Assembly: GCF_022539405.1 (NCBI RefSeq)
Contig: NZ_CP054394.1
Location: forward strand, 498,501 to 562,500
Length of the DNA: 64,000 nt
Reading direction: 5' to 3'
From: Natranaerofaba carboxydovora
GTDB lineage: Bacteria; Bacillota; Natranaerobiia; Natranaerobiales; Natranaerofabaceae
In this document: positions 8,729 through 17,120 of the stretch, one piece after another
Numbering within the stretch: the first letter of the stretch is position 1
Layout of the letters: every line of letters starts with the position of its first letter
The notes under the pieces: model-generated
The model's database searches: none
The model's input: the letters and a program-made list of their open reading frames with translations, nothing else
Told to the model about the DNA's origin: nothing
Program-made: the position numbers and the translations under genes

Positions 8729-10591
8729 TTAAAAGATTAGCCCTCCAACTCTTGCAAGAATTCCACCTATCAAAAAAGCTGTAGTTGTAGTTAATATAAG
8801 TACGAAGACTGCAGTTTTGAGATTAAATTCCTTAGCCAAAGTAGCGACTATAGCTATACAGGGTACATAAAACAGGCCAACTATGGCTCCTGTAAATAAC
8901 TGAACCGTTGTTAACTGCATTTCAAGTAAGGGAAGAACTGTTAGCTCTCTACGCATTACCCCAAGGACTAGGGGAACTGCTGCTTCCTCTGGTAAAAGAA
9001 GCCAAGTTTCTATTAATGGTTCTAGCAGCCTTCCGACTATTGCCATTATACCTGTTTCATATAAAAATGCTGCAAGGCCTACTGCACCTACCATTGGAAG
9101 AGCCCCATCTGTTACGTAATTTTTTATCCTAAGCCAGATTTTTTTAAAAAGTACTTCTCCACGAGGCAGTAAAAATTCAGGTATTTCCATCAGAGTATAA
9201 GGTTTTTCACCTTTTAAAATACGGTCCATTGCAAGACCTGTAAAAGCAATGACAGTGAAAGAGACGAAAAATACGGCTATAACTAAACCAACTGAATTTT
9301 CGGCTGCAGCTAATAATGCTATTAGAGCGCCTGACTGAGCAACACAGGGAATGCTAAGACTAACAAGTGTTGATATTGTTATTCTTTCTTTGTAAGAAGT
9401 AATTGATCTAGTAGCCATAATGGCAGGGATTCCACAGCCATAACCGAGTAGTAGAGGGATTACACTAGAACCCTGTAGACCGATTTTATTTAACAAACCA
9501 TCTAAAAGACTACCTAGCCTTGGAAGATAGCCGCTGTCTTCTAGAAGGCTAAGTGCAGCGTAAAACGAAATTACATAAGGTAGAACTAGAGTAAAAGGCC
9601 ACTCAAGTCCTTTCACCAAAAAACCATACTCGCCTATGAAAATCCTTTGGACTACACCCGGAGGAATAATATTTTCTACTACCATAACTACAGCAGGTAT
9701 TATTAATTCTCTAAAAAGAGGCAGAAGCAAGAACTGTCTTAGCCCCATTCCGACCCCGACTACTAGACCAAATACCAGTAATAATATAACAAAAGCAAGG
9801 GGTAGCCCGGGCCAGGGCTGTATCAGTAGTTCTCCCCATTTTTGGCGTAGGGATACTTCTTTTGTTGCCACTTGTGTTTTTGATGAACCAGAGATTTCTT
9901 CTGCCAATTTCCACAAATCTAAACTTTCATTAGATTTATTGACAGAAGACCCTTTATTATCTTTTATATCTTTGCCAGTTTTTTGACTGGCATAAAACTT
10001 ATCTTTGTCATTCAGAATTTTTGCCAGCGTATTTTCAATATTATTAATCCCTTCGCCTTTTACTGCGATAGTAGGGATTATAGGTATGTTTAGTTTGCCT
10101 TCTAAATATTTGTAATTGATAGCTGTACCTTGTTCTTGTATCAAGTCTATGCGGTTAATTACTGCCATAACTGGTATACCAAAATTTAAAACCTGCAACA
10201 GAAGATGCAGGCTGCTTTCTAAATTTAAAGCGTCTAAGACACAGATTACAGCGGCCGGTTTTTTAGATGTTAGGTTAACTCCTTCTTCCGAGTGACAATG
10301 TTTATTGTTTTTATCTGATATTTCTCCTTTTAGCATATCAACAGCAACTTTTTCTGCTTCATTGGAGGCATTAAGGGAGTAAGTTCCTGGCACGTCGATT
10401 AAGTTAATTAGGTATTTATCAATTTCCACTCGTCCTGCGGTATATTCTATAGTAGTTCCTGCATAATTAGCTACACCTATATCCATTCCTGTGATCCGAT
10501 TGAAAATAACACTTTTTCCGATGTTTGGAGGGCCAATTAGAAGCACATTGACCGGATTTGAATTGTCTTTTGAATCTTGGTGTGAAGGCAT
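8729..10591 (-). CDS. feoB: Ferrous iron transport protein B (FeoB-like GTPase permease)
   Basis: A 620-residue protein with an N-terminal cytosolic G domain and a C-terminal Gate-type membrane domain. G motifs are G1 GPPNIGKS (residues 20-27; the usual form is GNPNVGKS), G2 Thr in YAGTTIE, G3 DVPG and G4 NRID. The membrane part holds the paired Gate/FeoB_C segments, including LLLGYGCGIPAIMATR with its conserved Cys. A strong AAGGAGG precedes the ATG. It lies in a leftward run with feoA, a flippase-like gene and a methyltransferase, behind a Fur-box-like site. It imports Fe2+ across the membrane. The Pro-Pro G1 variant and short length mark a divergent subfamily. Confidence 0.93.
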   Translation of the reverse strand: MPSHQDSKDNSNPVNVLLIGPPNIGKSVIFNRITGMDIGVANYAGTTIEYTAGRVEIDKYLINLIDVPGTYSLNASNEAEKVAVDMLKGEISDKNNKHCHSEEGVNLTSKKPAAVICVLDALNLESSLHLLLQVLNFGIPVMAVINRIDLIQEQGTAINYKYLEGKLNIPIIPTIAVKGEGINNIENTLAKILNDKDKFYASQKTGKDIKDNKGSSVNKSNESLDLWKLAEEISGSSKTQVATKEVSLRQKWGELLIQPWPGLPLAFVILLLVFGLVVGVGMGLRQFLLLPLFRELIIPAVVMVVENIIPPGVVQRIFIGEYGFLVKGLEWPFTLVLPYVISFYAALSLLEDSGYLPRLGSLLDGLLNKIGLQGSSVIPLLLGYGCGIPAIMATRSITSYKERITISTLVSLSIPCVAQSGALIALLAAAENSVGLVIAVFFVSFTVIAFTGLAMDRILKGEKPYTLMEIPEFLLPRGEVLFKKIWLRIKNYVTDGALPMVGAVGLAAFLYETGIMAIVGRLLEPLIETWLLLPEEAAVPLVLGVMRRELTVLPLLEMQLTTVQLFTGAIVGLFYVPCIAIVATLAKEFNLKTAVFVLILTTTTAFLIGGILARVGGLIF

Positions 10592-10670
10592 TTTACTTGT
10601 CCTCCTTGTACAATTGTCTATTTCATCTAAGATATAATTGTTTAATAACTTTTGGTATTAGAATTACTTT

Positions 10671-10970
10671 TTAATGTAGAATAATTTCTTTGGCAATGTC
10701 TCTACTAATAGCTACATTTCTTCCCTCCACAGAGCAAACCATAGGTCCCTTAAAACATTCTCTAGCTTTTAAAGTGACTTTCTTGCCGGGCCTAAATCCC
10801 AATGATTCTAACAGAGGGTTCTCTGGTACTTTATAGATAGTATATTCTTGACCTTTCGTAAGATCCTCAAGGGTGATTTTGGCGTTATCTAAAATATTTT
10901 TCCCGTTATCTTTACTATCGCTGTCTTTTTTAATTTTAAAAGGGTTGACTTTGGCTAAGCAAAATTCCAT
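10671..10970 (-). CDS. feoA: FeoA-domain protein
   Basis: A 99-residue protein. Residues ~33-99 form an SH3-like FeoA domain, with ITLEDLTKGQEYTIYKVPE, LESLGFRPGKKVTLK and VEGRNVAISRDIAKEI. The first 30 residues are a lysine/aspartate-rich extension absent from most FeoA proteins. The start is supported by GAGGTG upstream. FeoA is thought to interact with and regulate FeoB, whose gene follows 79 bases later. Confidence 0.9.
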   Translation of the reverse strand: MEFCLAKVNPFKIKKDSDSKDNGKNILDNAKITLEDLTKGQEYTIYKVPENPLLESLGFRPGKKVTLKARECFKGPMVCSVEGRNVAISRDIAKEIILH

Positions 10971-11030
10971 TTACAACTCACCTCTTTTTTTATTTTTTTA
11001 AAATTTATAATTATGTGTCTTCATATGTCT

Positions 11031-12044
11031 TCATTTTGTTTCTTGCTGGCTTTTAATTAAACTAGCTTTTCTATTATAAACAAGGAGTACAGCGACTCCT
11101 GCTGATAAAACAAGGGGAAACCAAAAAGTAATAAACCTTGTTACAAGTGCAATAGACAGCCCTTCTGCTGAAGTAAGACCAGCGTAAGTAAATACAAGTG
11201 CCATACTTCCTTCAAAAGAACCCAGCCCACCAGGTAATAAAGGGAGCATATTAACAAGATAAGCTGTGAATGTAGCTATAACTAATAGTGTGAAGCTAAT
11301 TTCAAAACCAAGAGTATTAGAAACCAGGTATACTTTTACTGGATACAATATCCAGACCAAAAAAGCTATTAACATAAGCTGCCATTTGTCAGTAAGCTTG
11401 GTGAGCTTTCTTGAGATACCTGAAGCTTCCTTAATGAAATTTGTGACTTTCTCTAACTTATCAAGGATTTTTTTATTTTGAAAAATCCTGCCTAGACTTT
11501 TTCCCATTAAGTCTAATCTAAAAAACAAAAAAAATAATATTAATAAAAAGATCAGACTTAAAAAAGATAGGTAAACAACAACAGGTAAATCCCAGGTGAA
11601 AAGTGTATATATAACAACAAAAAAACTAATTATTACGAATGGAATTAGAGAAAAATATTTGCTTACTAGGGTTATAGCAGTTAATTCCTGATATGATATA
11701 GAAGTTCGCTGTCTCATTAAATATACTTTTGCTGTTTCTCCTCCAAGTTTTACTGATGGAGTAACACTTTCTACAAAAGTGCCTGCTAGATGAATTCCTA
11801 GTACAGTAGTTAGTGATACTTCTTGGTTAAATTTTCTGATTAAAAAGAACCAGATATAACCTGTCATTAAGATGGTCAAAATTTGTAGTATTGCAAGGTA
11901 TAAAAGGTTTAGGGGGTGTACTCTGCTAATGATTTGTTTTACTTCGTCAAATCCAACTAAAAAAACTAAAAAAGTTAAAACTAAAATACCAGCTATATAA
12001 AGTAAGTATAAATTATTTTTTTTAAAAGACAATTTTGATTTCAC
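11031..12044 (-). CDS. Flippase-like membrane protein (LPG_synthase_TM / UPF0104 family)
   Basis: A 337-residue protein with about eight hydrophobic segments, starting at GTG 12044, only 12 bases after the methyltransferase stop. Family hallmarks are VTPSVKLGGETAKVYLMR near residues 95-112 and a C-terminal LPLLPGGLGSFEGSMALVF. This is the membrane part of MprF-type lysylphosphatidylglycerol synthases without the aminoacyl-transferase domain; many such stand-alone proteins are proposed lipid or small-molecule flippases. In this operon a role in moving a product of the upstream methyltransferase is possible but unproven. Confidence 0.85.
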   Translation of the reverse strand: MKSKLSFKKNNLYLLYIAGILVLTFLVFLVGFDEVKQIISRVHPLNLLYLAILQILTILMTGYIWFFLIRKFNQEVSLTTVLGIHLAGTFVESVTPSVKLGGETAKVYLMRQRTSISYQELTAITLVSKYFSLIPFVIISFFVVIYTLFTWDLPVVVYLSFLSLIFLLILFFLFFRLDLMGKSLGRIFQNKKILDKLEKVTNFIKEASGISRKLTKLTDKWQLMLIAFLVWILYPVKVYLVSNTLGFEISFTLLVIATFTAYLVNMLPLLPGGLGSFEGSMALVFTYAGLTSAEGLSIALVTRFITFWFPLVLSAGVAVLLVYNRKASLIKSQQETK

Positions 12045-12056
12045 CCGCTCGCCAAA

Positions 12057-12608
12057 TTATTTTTTAATGTACAATATTGATTTGTCTATTGTTTTCATTG
12101 ATTGTGATACAACGGCATCAGGGGGATAGGCTTTACTAATATAATCATACTGAGTTTTAAAAACATCTCTTGGCTGTCTAAAAATTATCCGTGCTCCATT
12201 TTCTCCATGAGACAAAAGATTATCTAGGATTTTTTCTTTAGGTTCTACTTGAAGAGCTACTATTGAAGCGGTAAAGGATACAGGTGCAAATTCAGAAGCA
12301 TCGGCCTTAACAAACTCTATATTATCTGCTAGGTTATGTTTTTCTAGAGTGTAACTTGCTTTTTCAATGGCTTCTTCATCTTTATCAACCGCAATGACTT
12401 TGGCTCCGATAATCGATGATAAGTGGACTGCGGTAAAAGGTATCGCCCCGCACCCTATATTTAAGATAACATCATTTTTTGATAAACTGCCTAAGAAAAT
12501 TTCTTTTTTTACTACTTTTGAATAAAGCATATTGTATAATTTAAACAATGGGGTTATATTACAGCACATTTTTTCCCACGATTGAAAGGTGTTTGTCATG
12601 AAGGACAA
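12057..12608 (-). CDS. Class I SAM-dependent enzyme, nicotianamine-synthase-like
   Basis: A 183-residue Rossmann-fold protein and first gene of the leftward operon. SAM-binding motif I is NIGCGAIPFTA (near residue 51), with the acidic motif II AVDKDEEAIEKA and motif III VKADASEF. The 'IPFTAVHLS' continuation and a later ALQVEPKEKIL...GARIIFRQ segment resemble nicotianamine synthase (compare GSGPLPLT and GA-LLMLRS), where SAM is an aminobutyryl donor rather than a methyl donor. The resemblance is from memory of the family and needs a profile search. An alternative is an ordinary small methyltransferase. Confidence 0.65.
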   Translation of the reverse strand: MSFMTNTFQSWEKMCCNITPLFKLYNMLYSKVVKKEIFLGSLSKNDVILNIGCGAIPFTAVHLSSIIGAKVIAVDKDEEAIEKASYTLEKHNLADNIEFVKADASEFAPVSFTASIVALQVEPKEKILDNLLSHGENGARIIFRQPRDVFKTQYDYISKAYPPDAVVSQSMKTIDKSILYIKK

Positions 12609-12672
12609 AACTAACTCCCCCTAAATAATACTTTTCTTGTTAGAAAAATAATTTTTGCTAGTTGAGAATGAT

Positions 12673-12687
12673 TGAGAATGATTTTCA
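12673..12687. promoter_or_regulatory. Fur-box-like operator between divergent metal operons
   Basis: TGAGAATGATTTTCA matches the 7-1-7 Fur consensus TGATAATnATTATCA at 12 of 14 defined positions. A second partial copy (TGAGAATGATTGAGA) overlaps it upstream at 12663-12677, the staggered arrangement typical of Fur sites. It lies 65 bases upstream of the leftward operon start and about 75 bases before the rightward promoter -35. Confidence 0.65.
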
Positions 12688-12760
12688 GCCTCATTTAAAT
12701 TTTATAGCTTCATTTAATACCTGTCAATAGAAAATAAACTGCATTTTTAAAATTGGACGT

Positions 12761-12789
12761 TTGACAAAATAAGAAAATTAAATTAAAAT
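12761..12789 (+). promoter_or_regulatory. Sigma-A promoter of the methyltransferase/nickel-type ABC operon
   Basis: A perfect -35 TTGACA (12761-12766), a 17-base spacer and a -10 TAAAAT (12784-12789) lie 50 bases before the GTG start. Confidence 0.75.
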
Positions 12790-12795
12790 GAAGTC

Positions 12796-12823
12796 GTGTC
12801 ACTAATTATGCGTATCGTGTTAC
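12796..12823 (+). promoter_or_regulatory. Direct-repeat operator GTGTCAC-N14-GTGTTAC over the start site
   Basis: Two heptamers (12796-12802 and 12817-12823) recur in the same orientation, 21 bases or two helical turns apart, beginning at the expected transcription start. The heptamer resembles half-sites described for some NikR nickel repressors, which I recall mainly as inverted repeats, so the regulator identity is inference. The position fits repression. Confidence 0.5.
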
Positions 12824-12839
12824 TATAAAGGGGCCGGGG

Positions 12840-13595
12840 GTGTTACTTATTAATCAGGAAAGAATAACTAATTACTGGGAGAAAAGAGCAGGAAATTATA
12901 GTGAAAAAATTATGACTGATATGAACTCTTTCAAAAAAGAAGCATGGAAAGAAATTATTACAGAATACAAAGGAAATGATTGTAGCGATGCTTTGGACAT
13001 AGGTACCGGACCTGGGTTTTTCCCGATTATAATGTCAGAGTTGGGTTTTAGTGTTACAGGTGTAGATTGTTCTAAAGAGATGATAAATGAAGCAGAGAGT
13101 AACATTAATATTGCTGGATATAATGCTACTTTTTCGCAAACAGATTGTCATGAACTGCCTTTTGAAGATGAATCCTTTGATTTTATAATATGCAGGAACC
13201 TGGTTTGGACACTTGTTTCTCCAGACAAAGCATATAAGGAATGGTATCGTGTACTTAGAAAAGGTGGCAGGCTTGTCGTTATTGATGCTAATTGGTTTTT
13301 GCGCTTATCTGATGACTTGTCCCAAAAGAAATACGAACAATCTCAAGAACGGGCAAGAGAAATGGGATACTTAGACAAGGAGATTACTAAGAACCAACAA
13401 GAGGAATGTAATAACATAGCCAAGAAACTTCCTTTAACATACGAAAAAAGACCTGAATGGGATAAAAAATCACTTTTAGATGTTGGCTTTAAAAATCTAA
13501 ATATTAATGAAGATATAACAGATAAAGTTTATGATAATAGGCAAAAAGTTTTGTATAGTTATGCGCCGCTTTTTTTGATTAGTGCTGAAAAATAA
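12840..13595 (+). CDS. Class I SAM-dependent methyltransferase heading a nickel-type ABC operon
   Basis: A 251-residue protein from a GTG start. Methyltransferase motif I is LDIGTGPGFFPI (near residue 47), motif II ends in VTGVDCSKEM, and motifs post-I/III include LPFEDESFDFIICRN and VLRKGGRLVVIDANW. The opening INYWEKRAGNYSEK pattern (here ITNYWEKRAGNYSEK) occurs in methyltransferases adjacent to nickel/peptide ABC transporters. It is followed 58 bases later by a complete family-5 importer, probably in one transcript. The methyl acceptor is unknown; a role in making or modifying an imported metal ligand is plausible. Confidence 0.8.
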   Translation: MLLINQERITNYWEKRAGNYSEKIMTDMNSFKKEAWKEIITEYKGNDCSDALDIGTGPGFFPIIMSELGFSVTGVDCSKEMINEAESNINIAGYNATFSQTDCHELPFEDESFDFIICRNLVWTLVSPDKAYKEWYRVLRKGGRLVVIDANWFLRLSDDLSQKKYEQSQERAREMGYLDKEITKNQQEECNNIAKKLPLTYEKRPEWDKKSLLDVGFKNLNINEDITDKVYDNRQKVLYSYAPLFLISAEK

Positions 13596-13653
13596 TTGAA
13601 TTGATTCTGGTGCGAAAAGTAATATTATAAAAGTTGTACAAGGGAGTGTTAAA

Positions 13654-15252
13654 ATGCAGATACTAAATCAATTGTCTAGATCTAATATATTAATAATACT
13701 ATTATCAATGCTTGTTATAATCACTACGGCATTAGTAGGTTGTGGTAGTGGTGAAGGAGAAGACTCACAACAAACATCAGAAGATGGTGAGGCAGATAAT
13801 CATCTGACTATTGGTGGACCATGGTTTCCTGAAAGACTAGATCCTGTACGTGATGCTACTATGAGTCAAAGACTTGGTATATTAGACACTCTTGTGAGTG
13901 TTAATTATGAGAATGAGTTAGTTCCTGGACTTGCTGATGAATGGGACGTTTCTGAAAACGGTCTTACCTGGACATTTACGTTGAGAGAAGATGTAGAGTT
14001 TCACGATGGGACAGAGCTTAATGCCAAAGCAGTAGAAAAATCTATACAAAGATTAAAAGAAGAAGGTACTTTGTTTGCAGATGTTCCGATTGAAGATATT
14101 AATGCAGTGGATGATTATATTATAGAGATTACTACCTCGGAGTATTTTGCACCGCTACCTTCTTATATGACCAAAGGTGAGACGGCGCCTATATCCAAGA
14201 AATCGATCGATGAAAACGGTGATTTTAAAGATTTGATTGCTACAGGTCCTTACGAATTCAAAGAGTGGGAACAGGATCAGCAAATTACTATTGTAAAAAA
14301 TGAAAACTACTGGGGTGAAGTCGCAGAAGTAGAAGAGATTACTTATAAGGGCATATCAGAAGCATCAACCCGTAATATGATGCTTAGAAATAATGAACTT
14401 GACATCGCTCAAATTTTACCAGCAGACATGGCAGAAGAATTAGAGAATTATGATGATATAGAGAAATATACAGAGCCGATAATGAGGGCTAGAACATTAA
14501 CTTTTAATAAAAATAAGGAGCTATTTCAAGATTTAGAAATAAGACGTGCAATTAGCCATGCAATAGACAAAGAGGCTATAGTCGAGCATATCATGGCAGG
14601 TATAGACAAACCTGCAAATGGTCCTTTCCCTGAAGTTTCAGAATGGGCAAGTGAAGATATGGAAGATTATTCTTATGATGTAGATAAAGCAGAAGAACTT
14701 CTAGAAAGTGCTGGTTTTGAAAAAAATGACGAAGGTGAATTGATAAGAGACGGCGAAAAGCTATCCATTGAAATTGTAACTTATCCTGAGAGAGCTGAAC
14801 TGCCAGATATTGCTGAGGTTTTATACTCTGATCTTAGTCAGATTGGTATAGATGTTAATCTTAATATTGTTGAATACGGGCAGGCGGAGGAATTGAGGAA
14901 CCAGGGAGAATTTGACTTGTATCTTATGAGTAGAAATCTTGGTTTTATCCCTGATCCAGGATTATATTTCATGGATGATTATCATTCTAAAAACACTGAA
15001 GGTAGTGGTTATGGTGCTTACGGTTACAAAAATGAAGATTTAGATGAGCTTTTAGAAAAAGCTAATTCTAGCCAGGATATGGAAGAGAGAAGAGAAATAT
15101 ATAAACAGGCACAAGAGGTAATTGTTGATGATGTTCCGGTAATATTCTTGAATCATTACGTAAATGTTGATGCTGTTAGCTCTAACATACAGGGTTACAA
15201 GATGCATCCTTTAGAGAATACTTTTGGCCTAAACTACCTTAGCATCGAATAG
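13654..15252 (+). CDS. Family 5 extracellular solute-binding lipoprotein (nickel/peptide ABC importer, NikA/DppA-like)
   Basis: A 532-residue protein with a lipoprotein signal: a charged N-terminus, a hydrophobic stretch and lipobox ALVGC (lipidated Cys near residue 30), then an acidic linker. The body shows SBP_bac_5 features: LDTLVSVNYENELVPGLADE, WTFTLREDVEFHDGTELNAK and a C-terminal YKQAQEVIVDDVPVIFLNHY. It captures the ligand outside the cell for the permeases encoded next. The linked methyltransferase and the NikR-like site favour a metal or metallophore over peptides, but sequence alone does not decide. Confidence 0.92.
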   Translation: MQILNQLSRSNILIILLSMLVIITTALVGCGSGEGEDSQQTSEDGEADNHLTIGGPWFPERLDPVRDATMSQRLGILDTLVSVNYENELVPGLADEWDVSENGLTWTFTLREDVEFHDGTELNAKAVEKSIQRLKEEGTLFADVPIEDINAVDDYIIEITTSEYFAPLPSYMTKGETAPISKKSIDENGDFKDLIATGPYEFKEWEQDQQITIVKNENYWGEVAEVEEITYKGISEASTRNMMLRNNELDIAQILPADMAEELENYDDIEKYTEPIMRARTLTFNKNKELFQDLEIRRAISHAIDKEAIVEHIMAGIDKPANGPFPEVSEWASEDMEDYSYDVDKAEELLESAGFEKNDEGELIRDGEKLSIEIVTYPERAELPDIAEVLYSDLSQIGIDVNLNIVEYGQAEELRNQGEFDLYLMSRNLGFIPDPGLYFMDDYHSKNTEGSGYGAYGYKNEDLDELLEKANSSQDMEERREIYKQAQEVIVDDVPVIFLNHYVNVDAVSSNIQGYKMHPLENTFGLNYLSIE

Positions 15253-15263
15253 GAGAATAATGA

Positions 15264-16214
15264 ATGTTAAGCTATATCATAAAAAGACTTTTTGTTTTAA
15301 TCCCTATACTACTTGGGGTTTCTATAATTACATTTTCTCTTGTTTACTTTACCCCTGGGGATCCCGCGAGGCAGGCTTTAAGGCAGCAAATGGGGGGAGA
15401 GGATCCTCCTCCTGCTGCAGTAGAGCAAGTTAGAGATGAGATGGGCTTAAATCAGCCTCTTCATATTCAATATTATAATTGGTTAAAGGGAGCGGTCAGG
15501 GGAGACTTAGGTGAGTCAATGGTTACAGGTAATCCTGTGACTCAAGAAATTATACGGGTGTTTCCCTATACTTTAAAACTTAGTCTTTTTAGTATGCTTG
15601 TTGCAATAGTAATAGCCGTACCTATTGGTATTATATCAGCACTTAAGCATAACAGTATCATTGATTACCTTAGTATGATAGGTGCACTAATAGGTGTGAG
15701 TATGCCAAATTTTTGGCTTGCACTCTTGTTAATGCTAGTTTTTTCTATTCATCTTGGTATTTTTCCTGTCTATGGCAGTGGAGGAGGGATAGAAACTCTC
15801 ATACTTCCGGGGATAACTCTTGGAACAGGGATGGCTGCTATGACTACACGTTTGATTCGTTCAAGTATGCTTGATGTGTTAATGCAGGAGTATACAGAAT
15901 TTGCAAAGGCAAAAGGGCTTTCAAACTGGGAAGTTGTTAATAGACATGCACTTAAAAATGCAATGATTCCAGTTATAACATATTTGGGACTTCAAATTGG
16001 ATGGGCTTTTGAAGGAGCGGTTATAGTAGAAAATATTTTTGCTAGGCCTGGAATTGGACGATTGTTATATGATGCTGTATCGGCAAGGGATTTTCCGGTG
16101 ATTCAGGGTGTTGTTTTGTATATTACAGTCGTTTTTGTGATGGTGAACTTATTAATCGATATTCTTTATGTTTTAATTGATCCTAGAATAAAGTACAATA
16201 AGAGGGAAACATGA
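15264..16214 (+). CDS. ABC importer permease 1 (NikB/DppB-like)
   Basis: A 316-residue protein with six membrane segments, starting MLSYIIKRLFVLIPILLGVS, the typical NikB/DppB opening, and FTPGDPAR soon after. The cytoplasmic coupling loop is EYTEFAKAKGLSNWEVVNRH, with ALKNAMIPV following. It is preceded by AGGAG and overlaps the next permease by four bases (ATGA), implying translational coupling. It forms the heterodimeric channel with the second permease. Confidence 0.93.
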   Translation: MLSYIIKRLFVLIPILLGVSIITFSLVYFTPGDPARQALRQQMGGEDPPPAAVEQVRDEMGLNQPLHIQYYNWLKGAVRGDLGESMVTGNPVTQEIIRVFPYTLKLSLFSMLVAIVIAVPIGIISALKHNSIIDYLSMIGALIGVSMPNFWLALLLMLVFSIHLGIFPVYGSGGGIETLILPGITLGTGMAAMTTRLIRSSMLDVLMQEYTEFAKAKGLSNWEVVNRHALKNAMIPVITYLGLQIGWAFEGAVIVENIFARPGIGRLLYDAVSARDFPVIQGVVLYITVVFVMVNLLIDILYVLIDPRIKYNKRET

Positions 16215-17077
16215 TGAAAAAAAATAAATTATTTATTATTGGTCTTATCTTAACATTGGTATTTAGTTTTTTGGCATTATTTGGCCCTTATATTGCACCT
16301 TATGAGTATGACTCGCAGGAACTAGAATCAAGACTTCAGGGGCCTAGTAGGGATTATCCTTTAGGGACGGATGAATTTGGTAGGTGTCTATTAAGTAGAC
16401 TTCTTTATGGTACAAGGATAACTCTTGGGGCTTCTTTTTTTGCGGCATTATTTACCGCTATTATCGGAATATTACTTGGATTAATAGCTGGCTATTATTC
16501 TGGCTTTATCGATGAGATTATAATGAGACTTACTGATATTGTTTTGTCTTTTCCTGCAATAATTCTTACCCTTGTATTGGTTGGAATTATGGGGCCAAGT
16601 CTTACTAATATTGTAATAGCAATGACCCTTGTAGGATGGACCCACTATGCTAGAGTAGTTAGGGGTTTAGTGTTATCTATTAAAGAAGAACCTTATGTTA
16701 AATCTGCTAAAGCTATGGGAGCTTCAAATACTTATCTTATGTTTAAGCATATTTTGCCAAACACGTTAAGTCCCATTATTGTAATGTTTACCCTTGGCAT
16801 GGGGACAAGGATAATCACTATCTCAGGTCTTAGCTTTTTGGGGTTAGGGGCAGGTCCTCCTTTGCCTGAATGGGGGAGAATACTTGATCAGGGGGTATCT
16901 TATATGGGTAGAGCTCCTTACCTATCCATATTTCCTGGACTTAGTATCATGCTTGCAGTTTTAACTTTTAATATATTGGGTGATGGATTAAGGGATTACT
17001 TGAGTCCTTATAATAACTATCAATTTAGTCAGTATACTGGTGAAGGATTATCCCAGGATGAAGTTAGTAGAAGTTAA
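16211..17077 (+). CDS. ABC importer permease 2 (NikC/DppC-like)
   Basis: A 288-residue permease with an N-terminal helix, the PLGTDEFGRCLLSRLLYGTR segment diagnostic of NikC/DppC, five further helices and the coupling motif EEPYVKSAKAMGAS. The start overlaps the previous stop by four bases. It ends DGLRDYLSPY, as in family members. Partner of the NikB-like subunit. Confidence 0.93.
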   Translation: MMKKNKLFIIGLILTLVFSFLALFGPYIAPYEYDSQELESRLQGPSRDYPLGTDEFGRCLLSRLLYGTRITLGASFFAALFTAIIGILLGLIAGYYSGFIDEIIMRLTDIVLSFPAIILTLVLVGIMGPSLTNIVIAMTLVGWTHYARVVRGLVLSIKEEPYVKSAKAMGASNTYLMFKHILPNTLSPIIVMFTLGMGTRIITISGLSFLGLGAGPPLPEWGRILDQGVSYMGRAPYLSIFPGLSIMLAVLTFNILGDGLRDYLSPYNNYQFSQYTGEGLSQDEVSRS

Positions 17078-17120
17078 CTATATTATAATTTTTAATATAT
17101 TTTTTAAGTGAGGGTTAAGA

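Noticed and set aside
8908-9132. Plus-strand ORFs within feoB
   Set aside because: Antisense shadows of a well-supported gene.
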